This document shows positions 31,693 through 41,535 of a DNA stretch of 64,000 bases, in pieces. Both the position numbers and the translations under genes were made by a program. The stretch spans positions 1,104,662-1,168,661 of the forward strand of contig NZ_LMIR01000002.1 in NCBI RefSeq assembly GCF_001429165.1. The letters run 5' to 3'. The DNA is from Agromyces sp. Root81. GTDB lineage: Bacteria > Actinomycetota > Actinomycetes > Actinomycetales > Microbacteriaceae. A model generated the notes under the pieces. It searched no databases, was not told the DNA's origin, and saw nothing but the letters and a program-made list of their open reading frames with translations. The number at the start of each line of letters is the position of its first letter. Within the stretch, counting starts at the first letter, position 1.

Positions 31693-31914
31693 ATGAGTTC
31701 TCTGGACGACATCACGAAGAAGGCGCAAGACTTCATCGAAGACAACAAGGACAAGATCTCCGACGCGCTCAACAGCGAGCAGGCCGAGGACATCAGCGAC
31801 AAGCTGCTCGACGGCGTCACGGAGGCCGCGAAGAAGGTTGTGCCCGAGGAGCACCACGACAAGGTCGATGGTGTCCGCGGGCACGTCGACGGGGCCATCG
31901 GCACCGAGAAGTAG
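31693..31914 (+). CDS. Small helical protein, Rv0909/MT0933 antitoxin-like
   Basis: A 73-residue, Lys/Asp/Glu-rich helical protein (DDITKKAQDFIEDNKDKISD, then TEAAKKVVPEEHHDKVDGVRGH). It resembles the MT0933_antitox family, whose Mycobacterium member has been put in a toxin-antitoxin pair. No toxin gene lies beside it here, so it may be a stress-response or DNA-associated protein instead. AAGGTGGGGG precedes the ATG. A strong terminator follows. Confidence 0.75.
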   Translation: MSSLDDITKKAQDFIEDNKDKISDALNSEQAEDISDKLLDGVTEAAKKVVPEEHHDKVDGVRGHVDGAIGTEK

Positions 31915-31925
31915 TCGTCACGGAA

Positions 31926-31962
31926 CGAAGGGGGCGGATGTCACTGGCATCCGCCCCCTTCG
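31926..31962 (+). terminator. Hairpin terminator, 15-bp stem
   Basis: CGAAGGGGGCGGATG and CATCCGCCCCCTTCG form a perfect stem with a 7-nt loop, 11 nt after the stop of the small protein. Confidence 0.8.
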
Positions 31963-32073
31963 TCGTCGGTGCGCACCTCGGCCCGCCGACGCATCCGCAC
32001 CGCCCTTGCGTGCAGCTGGTCGCGTTGCCACGATGGCGGGAGACGATCTTCGCCGATGAAGGGGGATTCATCC

Positions 32074-33942
32074 ATGGATCACAAGCCGGCTTCGGACACC
32101 ATTCGGGCCCAGCAGGCCGCGGCGCTCGCACAGCTGCCGTTCGACGACGCGCGGGACTTCGACGACGCCGACCGCGGCTTCATCGCCGCGCTCGAGCCCG
32201 GTGTGGTGCGGAACGATGCCGGTGAGATCGTGTGGGACAACGACAGTTACGCCTTCCTCGAGGGCGAGGCGCCGTCCACGGTGCATCCGAGCCTGTGGCG
32301 GCAATCGCAGCTCGTCGCGAGGCAGGGACTCTACGAGGTCGTCGAGGGCATCTACCAGGTGCGCGGGCTCGACCTCTCGAACATGACGATCGTCGAGGGC
32401 GACACGGGCGTCATCGTGCTCGACCCGCTCATCTCGACCGAGACCGCCGCCGCCGCGCTCGCGCTGTACCGCGCGAACCGCGGCGATCGCAAGGTCGTCG
32501 CCGTCATCCACACCCACTCGCACGTCGACCACTTCGGCGGGATCTTCGGCGTGACGACGCAGGCCGAGGTCGACGCCGGCATGGTGCAGATCATCGCTCC
32601 AGAGGGCTTCGTCGAGCACGCGGTCGCCGAGAACGTCTACGCCGGAACGGCGATGGCGAGGCGCGCCGGCTACATGTACGGCGCCGCACTCGAGCGCGGG
32701 CCGCAGGGCGCCGTGGGCGCGGGCCTCGGCCAGACCACGTCGACCGGTGTCATCGGCATGATCGTGCCGACGCTCGAGATCACCACGACCGGCGAGACGC
32801 ACACCGTCGACGGCATCGAGATCGAGTTCCAGATGGCGCCCGGCACCGAAGCGCCGTCGGAGATGCACTTCTACTTCCCGCGGTACCGGGCACTCTGCAT
32901 GGCCGAGAACGCCACCCACAACCTGCACAACCTGCTGACGCTGCGGGGTGCCGTGGTGCGCGACCCGCACGTGTGGTCGCAGTACCTGACCGAGGCGATC
33001 ACCCGGTTCGCCGACCGCACCGACGCCGTCTTCGCCTCGCACCACTGGCCGACCTGGGGCCGCGAGAACATCGTCGGGTTCCTGTCGGTGCAGCGCGACC
33101 TCTACGCCTACCTGCACGACCAGACCCTGCGTCTCGTCAACCGCGGGTACACCGCCGCCGAGGCAGCGGAGATGTTCGAGATGCCGCCCGCGCTCGAACA
33201 GGCCTGGAGCACGCGCGGCTACTACGGCTCGGTCAGCCACAACGTCAAGGCGATCGTGCAGCGCTACCTCGGCTGGTTCGACGGCAACCCGGCCCGGCTC
33301 TGGCCGCACCCGCCGGCAGCGATCGCGACCCGGTACGTCGACGCGATCGGCGGCATCGACCGCGTGGTCGAGCTCGCGCAGGCCGCATTCGACGGCGGCG
33401 ACTACCGTTGGGCGGCGACCCTGCTCGACCACGCGGTCTTCGTCGACGAGCACCACGAGGCCGCACGTGCCCTCTATGCCGACACGCTCGAGCAGCTCGC
33501 CTACGGCTCGGAGAACGGCACCTGGCGCAACTTCTTCCTCTCGGGTGCGACCGAGCTGCGCGTCGGCAACTTCGGCACGCCGACGAAGACCTCGGCGCCG
33601 TCGATGCTCGCCCAGCTCAGTCCTGAGCAGCTGCTCGACGCCATCGCGATCAAGGTCGACGGCCCGAAGGCCTGGGACCTCGACCTGTCGTTCGCGATCG
33701 AGCTGACCGACCTCGACCGGCGATTCCGGGTGACACTGCGCAACGGCGTGCTGATCTACCTCGAGGACGGCGCGGGCGACGTCGCGCTCACGCTCCGGCT
33801 CACGAAGGGCCGGCTGCTCGCCCTGCTCGGCGGTGACTCGACCTCTGCCGGCGTTGAGACCGACGGCGACGCATCCGTGCTCGACCGGCTCCTCGGCGTC
33901 ATCGACCCCGGCGACGACGCGTTCGACATCGTCACGCCGTAG
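32074..33942 (+). CDS. Alkyl sulfatase, SdsA/BDS1-type metallo-beta-lactamase fold
   Basis: A 622-residue secondary/primary alkyl sulfatase. The zinc-binding motif HTHSHVDHFGG is at 146-156. Family motifs NMTIVEGDTGVIVLDPL and AENATHNLHNLLTLRGA are present. The alkylsulfatase dimerisation domain (about 390-510) and the C-terminal SCP2-like hydrophobic-binding domain (about 520-620) follow. It hydrolyses sulfate esters such as dodecyl sulfate. No export signal is visible. The ATG at 32074 has AAGGGGGA 7 nt upstream; a Met six codons earlier lacks one. Monocistronic, between two strong hairpins. Confidence 0.94.
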   Translation: MDHKPASDTIRAQQAAALAQLPFDDARDFDDADRGFIAALEPGVVRNDAGEIVWDNDSYAFLEGEAPSTVHPSLWRQSQLVARQGLYEVVEGIYQVRGLDLSNMTIVEGDTGVIVLDPLISTETAAAALALYRANRGDRKVVAVIHTHSHVDHFGGIFGVTTQAEVDAGMVQIIAPEGFVEHAVAENVYAGTAMARRAGYMYGAALERGPQGAVGAGLGQTTSTGVIGMIVPTLEITTTGETHTVDGIEIEFQMAPGTEAPSEMHFYFPRYRALCMAENATHNLHNLLTLRGAVVRDPHVWSQYLTEAITRFADRTDAVFASHHWPTWGRENIVGFLSVQRDLYAYLHDQTLRLVNRGYTAAEAAEMFEMPPALEQAWSTRGYYGSVSHNVKAIVQRYLGWFDGNPARLWPHPPAAIATRYVDAIGGIDRVVELAQAAFDGGDYRWAATLLDHAVFVDEHHEAARALYADTLEQLAYGSENGTWRNFFLSGATELRVGNFGTPTKTSAPSMLAQLSPEQLLDAIAIKVDGPKAWDLDLSFAIELTDLDRRFRVTLRNGVLIYLEDGAGDVALTLRLTKGRLLALLGGDSTSAGVETDGDASVLDRLLGVIDPGDDAFDIVTP

Positions 33943-33957
33943 CCGACGGCGACGACA

Positions 33958-33995
33958 CGAAGGGGGGCGGATGTCACGGACATCCGCCCCCTTCG
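33958..33995. terminator. Hairpin terminator after the alkyl sulfatase
   Basis: CGAAG plus a G-run, GCGGATGT, pairs with ACATCCGCCCCCTTCG with one bulged G. The arms extend outward as GCCGACGGCG and CGCCGTCGGC. It resembles the terminator at 31926 closely and could serve both this gene and the convergent purA. Confidence 0.75.
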
Positions 33996-34041
33996 CCGTC
34001 GGCCGCGCCGGAGCCCGGCTCGCGGGCGGGCGGGCGGGCGG

Positions 34042-35328
34042 TCAGCCGAGCAGGTCGTGCAGCGTGACGATCTCTTCGCGGCCGGGGCCGACGCCGATCG
34101 CCGAGATGCGGGAGCCGCTCATCGCCTCGAGTTCGCGCACGTACGCCTGGGCGTTCGCGGGCAGGTCGGAGAACTCTCGGGCACCCGAGATGTCTTCGGT
34201 CCAGCCGGGGAACTCCTCGTAGATCGGCTTCGCGTGGTGGAAGTCGGACTGCGAGACGGGCACCTCGTCGAAGCGTTCGCCGTCGACGTCGTAGGCGACG
34301 GCGACGGGGATGCGCTCGATGCCGGTGAGCACGTCGAGCTTCGTGAGCACGAAGTCGGTGACGCCGTTGATGCGCGCCGAGTACCGGGCGATCGGAGCGT
34401 CGTACCAGCCGGTGCGGCGCTTGCGCCCCGTCGTGGTGCCGAATTCGTGGCCCTGCTCGGTGAGGAAGTCGCCCCACTCGTCGAAGAGCTCGGTCGGGAA
34501 GGGCCCGGCGCCGACGCGGGTCGTGTACGCCTTGATCACCGCGATGACCCGGTCGATCCGGTTCGGCGCGATGCCGGAGCCCGTGACCGCGCCGCCGCTC
34601 GTCGCGTTCGACGAGGTGACGAAGGGGTAGGTGCCGTGATCGACGTCGAGCATCGTGGCCTGGCCGCCCTCGAAGAGCACCGTCTCGCCCGCGTCGAGGG
34701 CGCGGTGCAGCAGCAGCGCGGTGTCGGTGACCATCGGTCGGAGCCGCTCGACGTAGCCGAGCAGCTCGTCGACGACCTCGTCGACGCCGATGGCGCGTCG
34801 GTTGTAGATCTTCACGAGCAGGTGGTTCTTCTGGTCGAGGGCGCCCTCGACCTTCTGCCGCAGGATGTTCTCGTCGAACAGGTCCTGCATGCGGATGCCG
34901 ACGCGGTTGATCTTGTCGGCGTAGGCGGGGCCGATGCCGCGACCGGTCGTGCCGATCTGCCGCTTGCCGAGGAATCGCTCCGTCACCTTGTCGAGGGTGC
35001 GGTGGTACTGGGTGATGAGGTGGGCGTTGGCCGAGATGCGCAGCTTCGAGACGTCGACGCCGCGCGCCTCGAGGCCCTCGAGCTCCTCGAAGAGCACCTC
35101 GACGTCGACGACCACGCCGTTGCCGATGACCGGCGTGACCCCCGGCGTCAGGATGCCCGACGGCAGCAGGTGCAGGGCGTACTTCTCATCGCCGATGACG
35201 ACGGTGTGCCCGGCGTTGTTGCCGCCGTTGAACTTGACGACGTAGTCGAGGCGCGAGCCGAGCAGGTCGGTCGCCTTGCCCTTGCCCTCGTCGCCCCACT
35301 GTGCACCGATCAGTACGGCTGCGGGCAT
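34042..35328 (-). CDS. purA: Adenylosuccinate synthetase
   Basis: A 428-residue enzyme that joins IMP and aspartate with GTP in AMP synthesis. The P-loop GDEGKGK lies at 12-18, the catalytic Asp13 and His41 (GHT) are present, [16 protein letters not shown] is near 123-138, and [12 protein letters not shown] is near 297-308. The length is normal for the family. Its ATG follows the DUF3151 stop by one base, so the two are co-translated. Confidence 0.97.
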   Translation of the reverse strand: MPAAVLIGAQWGDEGKGKATDLLGSRLDYVVKFNGGNNAGHTVVIGDEKYALHLLPSGILTPGVTPVIGNGVVVDVEVLFEELEGLEARGVDVSKLRISANAHLITQYHRTLDKVTERFLGKRQIGTTGRGIGPAYADKINRVGIRMQDLFDENILRQKVEGALDQKNHLLVKIYNRRAIGVDEVVDELLGYVERLRPMVTDTALLLHRALDAGETVLFEGGQATMLDVDHGTYPFVTSSNATSGGAVTGSGIAPNRIDRVIAVIKAYTTRVGAGPFPTELFDEWGDFLTEQGHEFGTTTGRKRRTGWYDAPIARYSARINGVTDFVLTKLDVLTGIERIPVAVAYDVDGERFDEVPVSQSDFHHAKPIYEEFPGWTEDISGAREFSDLPANAQAYVRELEAMSGSRISAIGVGPGREEIVTLHDLLG

Positions 35329-35329
35329 G

Positions 35330-37390
<2,061 letters not shown>

Positions 37391-37409
37391 CAGCCCGGCA
37401 TTCGACGAA

Positions 37410-37438
37410 GCGGCCGCCCTCACATCGAGGGTGGCCGC
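37410..37438. terminator. Bidirectional hairpin between argG and the TetR gene
   Basis: GCGGCC-CCCTC (37410-37421) pairs with GAGGG-GGCCGC (37427-37438), with one base bulged on each side and a 5-nt loop. It overlaps the last codons of the TetR gene. Confidence 0.65.
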
Positions 37439-37986
37439 TCCGTCGTCATGCCGATGAACTCTTCGATCGCGGCCTCGGCCGTGTCGACGGCATCCGTTCC
37501 ACTCAGCTCACCGGTGATGACACGGGCCGAGAGCCCGTCGGCCAACGCGATGAGGCTGCGGGCGATGAAGTCGAGCCTGGTCGACGGCACGACGGCCGAG
37601 AGGTTCTGCGCCAACTCGCGCTCCTGCCCGGCCTTGGCCGCTCGCAGCAGCGCGGCGAGTTCGTCGTCGCCGACGGATGCCGCGAGGTAACCGTGCCAGA
37701 CGACCACGGCGTCGCGTGCCGGTACAGAGGTCGGGATGGCGTGGGAGACGAGATGGCGGATCGCCTCCAGCGGTGACAGGTCGGCGGCACTAAACGCGGT
37801 GGCGGAGCCCTCGATCATCGCCGCCGCGCTCGCGCGGACGAGGTCCTCCTTGGTGGGGTGGTAGTGCTGCACGAGGCCGACCGAGACTCCGGCAGCCTCT
37901 GCGACGGCGCGGAACGAGACACCGGCGATTCCCCGCTGCAGGATGCAGTGCCAGACGCCGTGGATGATGTCGATGCGTCGGTCCAC
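37420..37986 (-). CDS. TetR-family transcriptional regulator
   Basis: A 188-residue regulator. The N-terminal helix-turn-helix (IAGVSFRAVAEAAGVSVGLVQHYHPTKEDLV) is TetR-like with the Y/H-H..K.DL ending. The ligand-binding part is all helical. I start it at the GTG at 37986, with GAAGAAGG upstream; the frame is open further but crosses the operator. Divergent from the hydrolase gene, with a perfect 16-bp palindrome between, so it most likely represses the hydrolase and itself. Confidence 0.9.
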   Translation of the reverse strand: MDRRIDIIHGVWHCILQRGIAGVSFRAVAEAAGVSVGLVQHYHPTKEDLVRASAAAMIEGSATAFSAADLSPLEAIRHLVSHAIPTSVPARDAVVVWHGYLAASVGDDELAALLRAAKAGQERELAQNLSAVVPSTRLDFIARSLIALADGLSARVITGELSGTDAVDTAEAAIEEFIGMTTERPPSM

Positions 37987-38028
37987 CCGGGCCTTCTTCC
38001 GTCTCGGTGCGCGTCTTGCTACTCTGAA

Positions 38029-38044
38029 CAATACGATCGTATTG
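38029..38044. promoter_or_regulatory. Perfect 16-bp palindrome, TetR operator
   Basis: CAATACGATCGTATTG is fully symmetric and AT-rich against the background. It lies midway in the 73-bp gap between the divergent TetR and hydrolase genes. Confidence 0.8.
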
Positions 38045-38059
38045 CAAACTGGAGGCACC

Positions 38060-38962
38060 GTGCGACTCGGAACGTTCCGCACCGAACATGGCCGGGCGCG
38101 GTTCATCGCCGCCTACGAAGCTGCGATGGCTGAGCTCGAGACGCCCGACCGCGTCGCCGATGTGCCGACCTCGTTCGGATGCGTCCGCTCATACACCTGG
38201 CACGGCGACGACACCACTGCGCCGCCGCTCGTGCTCCTGCCGGGCAAGACCGCCGGCGCGCCGATGTGGGCTGAGAACCTTCCCGGCTTCCGCGAGACCG
38301 GACGGACGATCATCGCGTTCGACGCGCTCGGGGACGCCGGCCTTTCGGTGCAACGCGTCCCGATCCGCACGCCGGCGGACCAGGCGCTCTGGCTCGACGA
38401 GGCGATCACCGCACTCGGCCACGACCTGGTGCACACGGTCGGGCACTCGTTCGGCGGCGCGACCGCGGCGAACCACGCGGTGCGGCATCCGCAGCGGCTC
38501 GCGTCGCTCACGCTGCTCGAACCGGTGTTCACGTTCGGGTGGCCGCCGCCGTCGCTGTTCGGCTGGGCGGCGCTGGCGACCCTGCCGGTGCCGCAGCGTT
38601 GGCGCGAGCACGCACTCGCGTCGATCGGCGGAGTGTCGCCTGAAGAGGTCAGAACTGCCGGGCCGACGGGCACGCTCATCGCCGTCGCATCCGAGACATT
38701 CGTCAGCAGGCTCCCGACGCCGCGGCCCCTCACCACCGCCCAGATGCAGATGCTGCGCATGCCGGCGTACGTCGCGATCGCCGGAAGTCACTCGCTCGCC
38801 GGCGGCACGCCTGCGGCGACCCGCGCCGAAGCGCGCCTGCCGAATGCCGCCGTCGAGATCTGGCCCGACACGACGCACTCGCTGCCGATGCAGGTGCGCG
38901 AACCCCTCTCCGCACGCCTGCGCTCGTTCTGGAGCACGGCGGATGCCACGGCGCCCGTGTGA
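38060..38962 (+). CDS. Alpha/beta hydrolase
   Basis: A 300-residue alpha/beta-hydrolase-fold protein. The nucleophile elbow is GHSFGG at 128-133 with Ser130, LVLLPGKTAGAPMW forms the oxyanion region, and the catalytic His is in DTTHSLPM near 277. It starts at a GTG at 38060 after GGAGG. It is probably an esterase or lactonase; the substrate is unknown. Controlled by the divergent TetR regulator. Confidence 0.9.
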   Translation: MRLGTFRTEHGRARFIAAYEAAMAELETPDRVADVPTSFGCVRSYTWHGDDTTAPPLVLLPGKTAGAPMWAENLPGFRETGRTIIAFDALGDAGLSVQRVPIRTPADQALWLDEAITALGHDLVHTVGHSFGGATAANHAVRHPQRLASLTLLEPVFTFGWPPPSLFGWAALATLPVPQRWREHALASIGGVSPEEVRTAGPTGTLIAVASETFVSRLPTPRPLTTAQMQMLRMPAYVAIAGSHSLAGGTPAATRAEARLPNAAVEIWPDTTHSLPMQVREPLSARLRSFWSTADATAPV

Positions 38963-39096
38963 GGCGACGCGCAGAATCGCGAGGCACCGCGTACGTCGCG
39001 GAGTCGTGCACGTTCGGGAGATCACTCGGGCGAGCCGTCCCCCCGGGCGGCCCACCCGAGCGCGTCGATCGCTTCCCCCTGCTGATCGACCGCCGA

Positions 39097-39120
39097 ACCG
39101 GGCTGAGATCTCAACCCGGT
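39097..39120. other. 24-bp interrupted palindrome, intergenic
   Basis: ACCGGG-ct-GAGATCTC-aa-CCCGGT is symmetric about 39108/39109. It lies in the 281-bp gap between the hydrolase and the DUF4440-type gene and may end hydrolase transcription or be a protein site. The rest of the gap shows no gene. Confidence 0.4.
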
Positions 39121-39225
39121 GCACGCTTCTCGACGTGAAGCGCATCGCGCACACCTGAAGGGTAGGCCGATGCCGCGCGGACGGCGTACCCCAAACCGGG
39201 GGACGCGGCGCCCGCCGCTGTGCGT

Positions 39226-39243
39226 CCGGCGGGAAACCGCCGG
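39226..39243 (-). terminator. Hairpin with GAAA tetraloop
   Basis: CCGGCGG-GAAA-CCGCCGG on the plus strand is a perfect 7-bp stem. It directly abuts the stop codon of the minus-strand gene at 39244. Confidence 0.6.
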
Positions 39244-39612
39244 TCAGGCGGCGGTCTGCTGGTGCGCAGCCACCCGCCACGCGCCGCCCTCGATGAGGTA
39301 GGTCGTCGACATGCGCAGGTTCACGGTGTCGCCGCCGCGGCGGGCCTCTGCGCGGTAGACGAGGATGCCGGCGCGTTCGCCGAGCCGGATCACGGCCGGT
39401 TCGTGCAGGTGGTACTCGTCCCACGGCGGAGCGCTCCGCATCGCCGTGAGGATCTCGTCGCGCCCGAATGCGGCGCCGTCGACGATCATGAGGGCGTCGC
39501 GGGTCATCGCACGCTGGTAGTGCTCGCCACCCCGACCCTCGACGATCGCCCGCCATCCGGCGTGTTCCTCGTGCATCAGTCGGGCGGGCAGATCGTCAGT
39601 GATCTCGGTCAT
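39244..39612 (-). CDS. DUF4440/SnoaL-like (NTF2-fold) protein
   Basis: A 122-residue protein with the DUF4440 pattern: an N-terminal helix pair (LMHEEHAGWRAIVEGRGGEHYQRAM), then TRDALMIVDGAAFGRDEILTAM and a final strand region YLIEGGAWRVAAHQQ. Proteins of this fold bind small ligands or act as simple enzymes. A TACCGT hexamer 6 nt before the ATG suggests leaderless transcription. Confidence 0.85.
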   Translation of the reverse strand: MTEITDDLPARLMHEEHAGWRAIVEGRGGEHYQRAMTRDALMIVDGAAFGRDEILTAMRSAPPWDEYHLHEPAVIRLGERAGILVYRAEARRGGDTVNLRMSTTYLIEGGAWRVAAHQQTAA

Positions 39613-39618
39613 GCCCCA

Positions 39619-39624
39619 ACGGTA
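39619..39624 (-). promoter_or_regulatory. -10 element (TACCGT), leaderless
   Basis: TACCGT on the minus strand ends 6 nt before the ATG at 39612. Confidence 0.4.
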
Positions 39625-39667
39625 ACCGCGATCGGATGCCGCGGGAAGAGCCGGGCGACCTTCAGAT

Positions 39668-40684
39668 TCAGAGCCAGCCCTTGCGCTTGAAGATCACGTA
39701 CAGCGTGCCGGCGAACCCGAACATGAGCACGAGGGCGAACGGGTAACCCCAGGCCTGGCCGAGCTCGGGCATGTAGGTGAAGTTCATGCCGTAGATGCCC
39801 GCCACGAGCGAGGGCGCGAAGATGATGGCCGCCCAGCTGGAGATCTTCTTCGACTGCTCGCTCTGCGCGAGCGCGGTCTCGGAGAGCGTCCTGGTCTCCT
39901 CGTTCTGTCGCTGCGCGACGAGCGTGGAGTGCACCTGCAGCGCGTTCTGCAGCAGCTGCCGGAACGTGTCGCCGCGCTCGACGATGCGGATCACGTGGTC
40001 CTTCACATCGCGCAGGTACCGCTGCAGCTCGAGGTCGACGGCGTACTTCTCGAATCCGCGCTCGAGCGCGTCGAACATGCCGACGAGCGGCCGGGTCGCG
40101 CGCTGGAACTCCATGACCTCGCTCGCGAGGTCGTAGATGCGCCGGGTGACCACGGGGTCGCCCGAGAAGAGCTGCTCCTCGATCTCGTCGATGTCGTTCT
40201 CGAGCCCAAGGTCGACCGGCGAGTATTCGTCGACGACCTCGTCGAGCACGGCGTAGAGCACCGCCTCCGGCCCCTTCGCGAGCAGTTCGGGCAAGGCTTC
40301 GAGCCGATGACGCACCCGCGAGAGGTGCGGCGCCTCCGCGTGGCGGATCGTGATCGCGAAGTCGGGGCCGATGAACACGTGCAGCTCGCCGAACTCCACC
40401 TGCTCGACATCGTCGAGATAGCGCGCCGGGCGCAGCACCACGAAGAGCGTGTCGCCGTAGCGCTCGAGCTTGGCGCGCTGATGGCCCTTGCGCGTGTCCT
40501 CGACGGCGAGCGTGTGCAGGCCGAACTCCTGGGCCAGCGTGTCGAGCTCCGCATCGGTGGGCCGGTAGAGCCCGATCCACGCGAAGCCGCCGTGCTCGGC
40601 GCGCAGTTCGAACGTCTCGTCGAGGGTCGCCGGAGTCGCGACGCGCGTGCCGTCGCGGTAGATCGCGTTGTCGATGACCGTCAT
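39668..40684 (-). CDS. corA: CorA-family magnesium/cobalt channel protein
   Basis: A 338-residue CorA protein. The cytoplasmic funnel domain takes up about 1-285, with LAVEDTRKGHQRAKLERYGDTLFVVLR near 73-99. The first pore helix (AAIIFAPSLVAGIYGMNF) ends in the invariant GMN at 299-301, and a second helix (FALVLMFGFAGTLYVIF) precedes a basic tail. It forms a pentameric divalent-cation channel. Adjacent to, and 14 nt from, the methyltransferase gene. Confidence 0.94.
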   Translation of the reverse strand: MTVIDNAIYRDGTRVATPATLDETFELRAEHGGFAWIGLYRPTDAELDTLAQEFGLHTLAVEDTRKGHQRAKLERYGDTLFVVLRPARYLDDVEQVEFGELHVFIGPDFAITIRHAEAPHLSRVRHRLEALPELLAKGPEAVLYAVLDEVVDEYSPVDLGLENDIDEIEEQLFSGDPVVTRRIYDLASEVMEFQRATRPLVGMFDALERGFEKYAVDLELQRYLRDVKDHVIRIVERGDTFRQLLQNALQVHSTLVAQRQNEETRTLSETALAQSEQSKKISSWAAIIFAPSLVAGIYGMNFTYMPELGQAWGYPFALVLMFGFAGTLYVIFKRKGWL

Positions 40685-40697
40685 CGGCCCAAGTCTG

Positions 40698-41342
40698 TCA
40701 GGCCGAGGGCACGGCGTGCGAGAGCACCCACGAGTGCATGGCGATCGCGGCCGCCGCGCTCGCGTTGAGAGAGCGGGTGGAGCCGTACTGCGTGATCTCG
40801 ACGATCGCGTCGGCGGCGGCCGTCGCCTCGGGCGACAGCCCCGGCCCCTCCTGCCCGAAGAGCAGCACACAACGCTCGGGCCAGGCGAACGCCTCGATCG
40901 GCACGGCGCCCTCGACGTTGTCGACGGCGATGACGGGCACGGATGCCTCGTGCGCCCACTCGGCGAAGGCCGCGACATCCGGGTGGTAGACGACGTGCTG
41001 GTAGCGGTCGGTGACCATCGCGCCCCGCTTGTTCCAGCGCCGGCGGCCGATGATGTGCACGGTGTCGGCGGCGAACGCGTTGGCACTGCGCACGATCGAG
41101 CCGATGTTCATGTCGTGCTGCCAGTTCTCGATGGCCACGTGGAACGGATGCCGGTGCTCGTCGAGGTCGGCGACGATCGCGTCCATGCGCCAGTACCGGT
41201 ACCGGTCGATGACGTTGCGCGTGTCGCCCAGCTCGAGCAGCTCGGGGTCGAAATGCGGTTCGTCGGGCCACTCGGCCTCGCCGCCCGGCCACGGGCCGAC
41301 GCCGTGGGTCGGAGCGGACTCTGGAGTCGATTCGGCATCCAC
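40698..41342 (-). CDS. TrmH/SpoU-family RNA methyltransferase
   Basis: A 214-residue SPOUT enzyme. The three SpoU motifs are present: NIGSIVRSANAFAADTVHIIG near 80-100, VLLFGQEGPGLSPEA near 163-177 and ITQYGSTRSLNASAAAAIAMH near 184-204. It 2'-O-methylates tRNA or rRNA with SAM. The N-terminal 40 residues are Pro/Glu-rich. The start is a GTG at 41342 with a TACCCT hexamer 6 nt upstream. Confidence 0.92.
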   Translation of the reverse strand: MDAESTPESAPTHGVGPWPGGEAEWPDEPHFDPELLELGDTRNVIDRYRYWRMDAIVADLDEHRHPFHVAIENWQHDMNIGSIVRSANAFAADTVHIIGRRRWNKRGAMVTDRYQHVVYHPDVAAFAEWAHEASVPVIAVDNVEGAVPIEAFAWPERCVLLFGQEGPGLSPEATAAADAIVEITQYGSTRSLNASAAAAIAMHSWVLSHAVPSA

Positions 41343-41348
41343 CCTGCA

Positions 41349-41354
41349 AGGGTA
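41349..41354 (-). promoter_or_regulatory. -10 element (TACCCT), leaderless methyltransferase gene
   Basis: TACCCT on the minus strand ends 6 nt before the GTG at 41342. Confidence 0.4.
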
Positions 41355-41535
41355 CGGCCCGATGCGTGCGCACCTGGCCGCATCGTGGTCCGACTCCTCC
41401 GGTTCCTCGCCAGTGAGGCTGACGGGGATGATCCCTTCTCCCGGATCGGTTCGTCGGATCGGTAGTATCTGAAAACCGACGCAGCGCGTTCGGGTGTGCG
41501 TTCACTGCTGAACTCGGTCGATGGGGAGACAAGAG

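Noticed and set aside
31693..31914. Toxin-antitoxin locus
   Set aside because: Only an antitoxin-like small protein is present; no toxin gene lies on either side.
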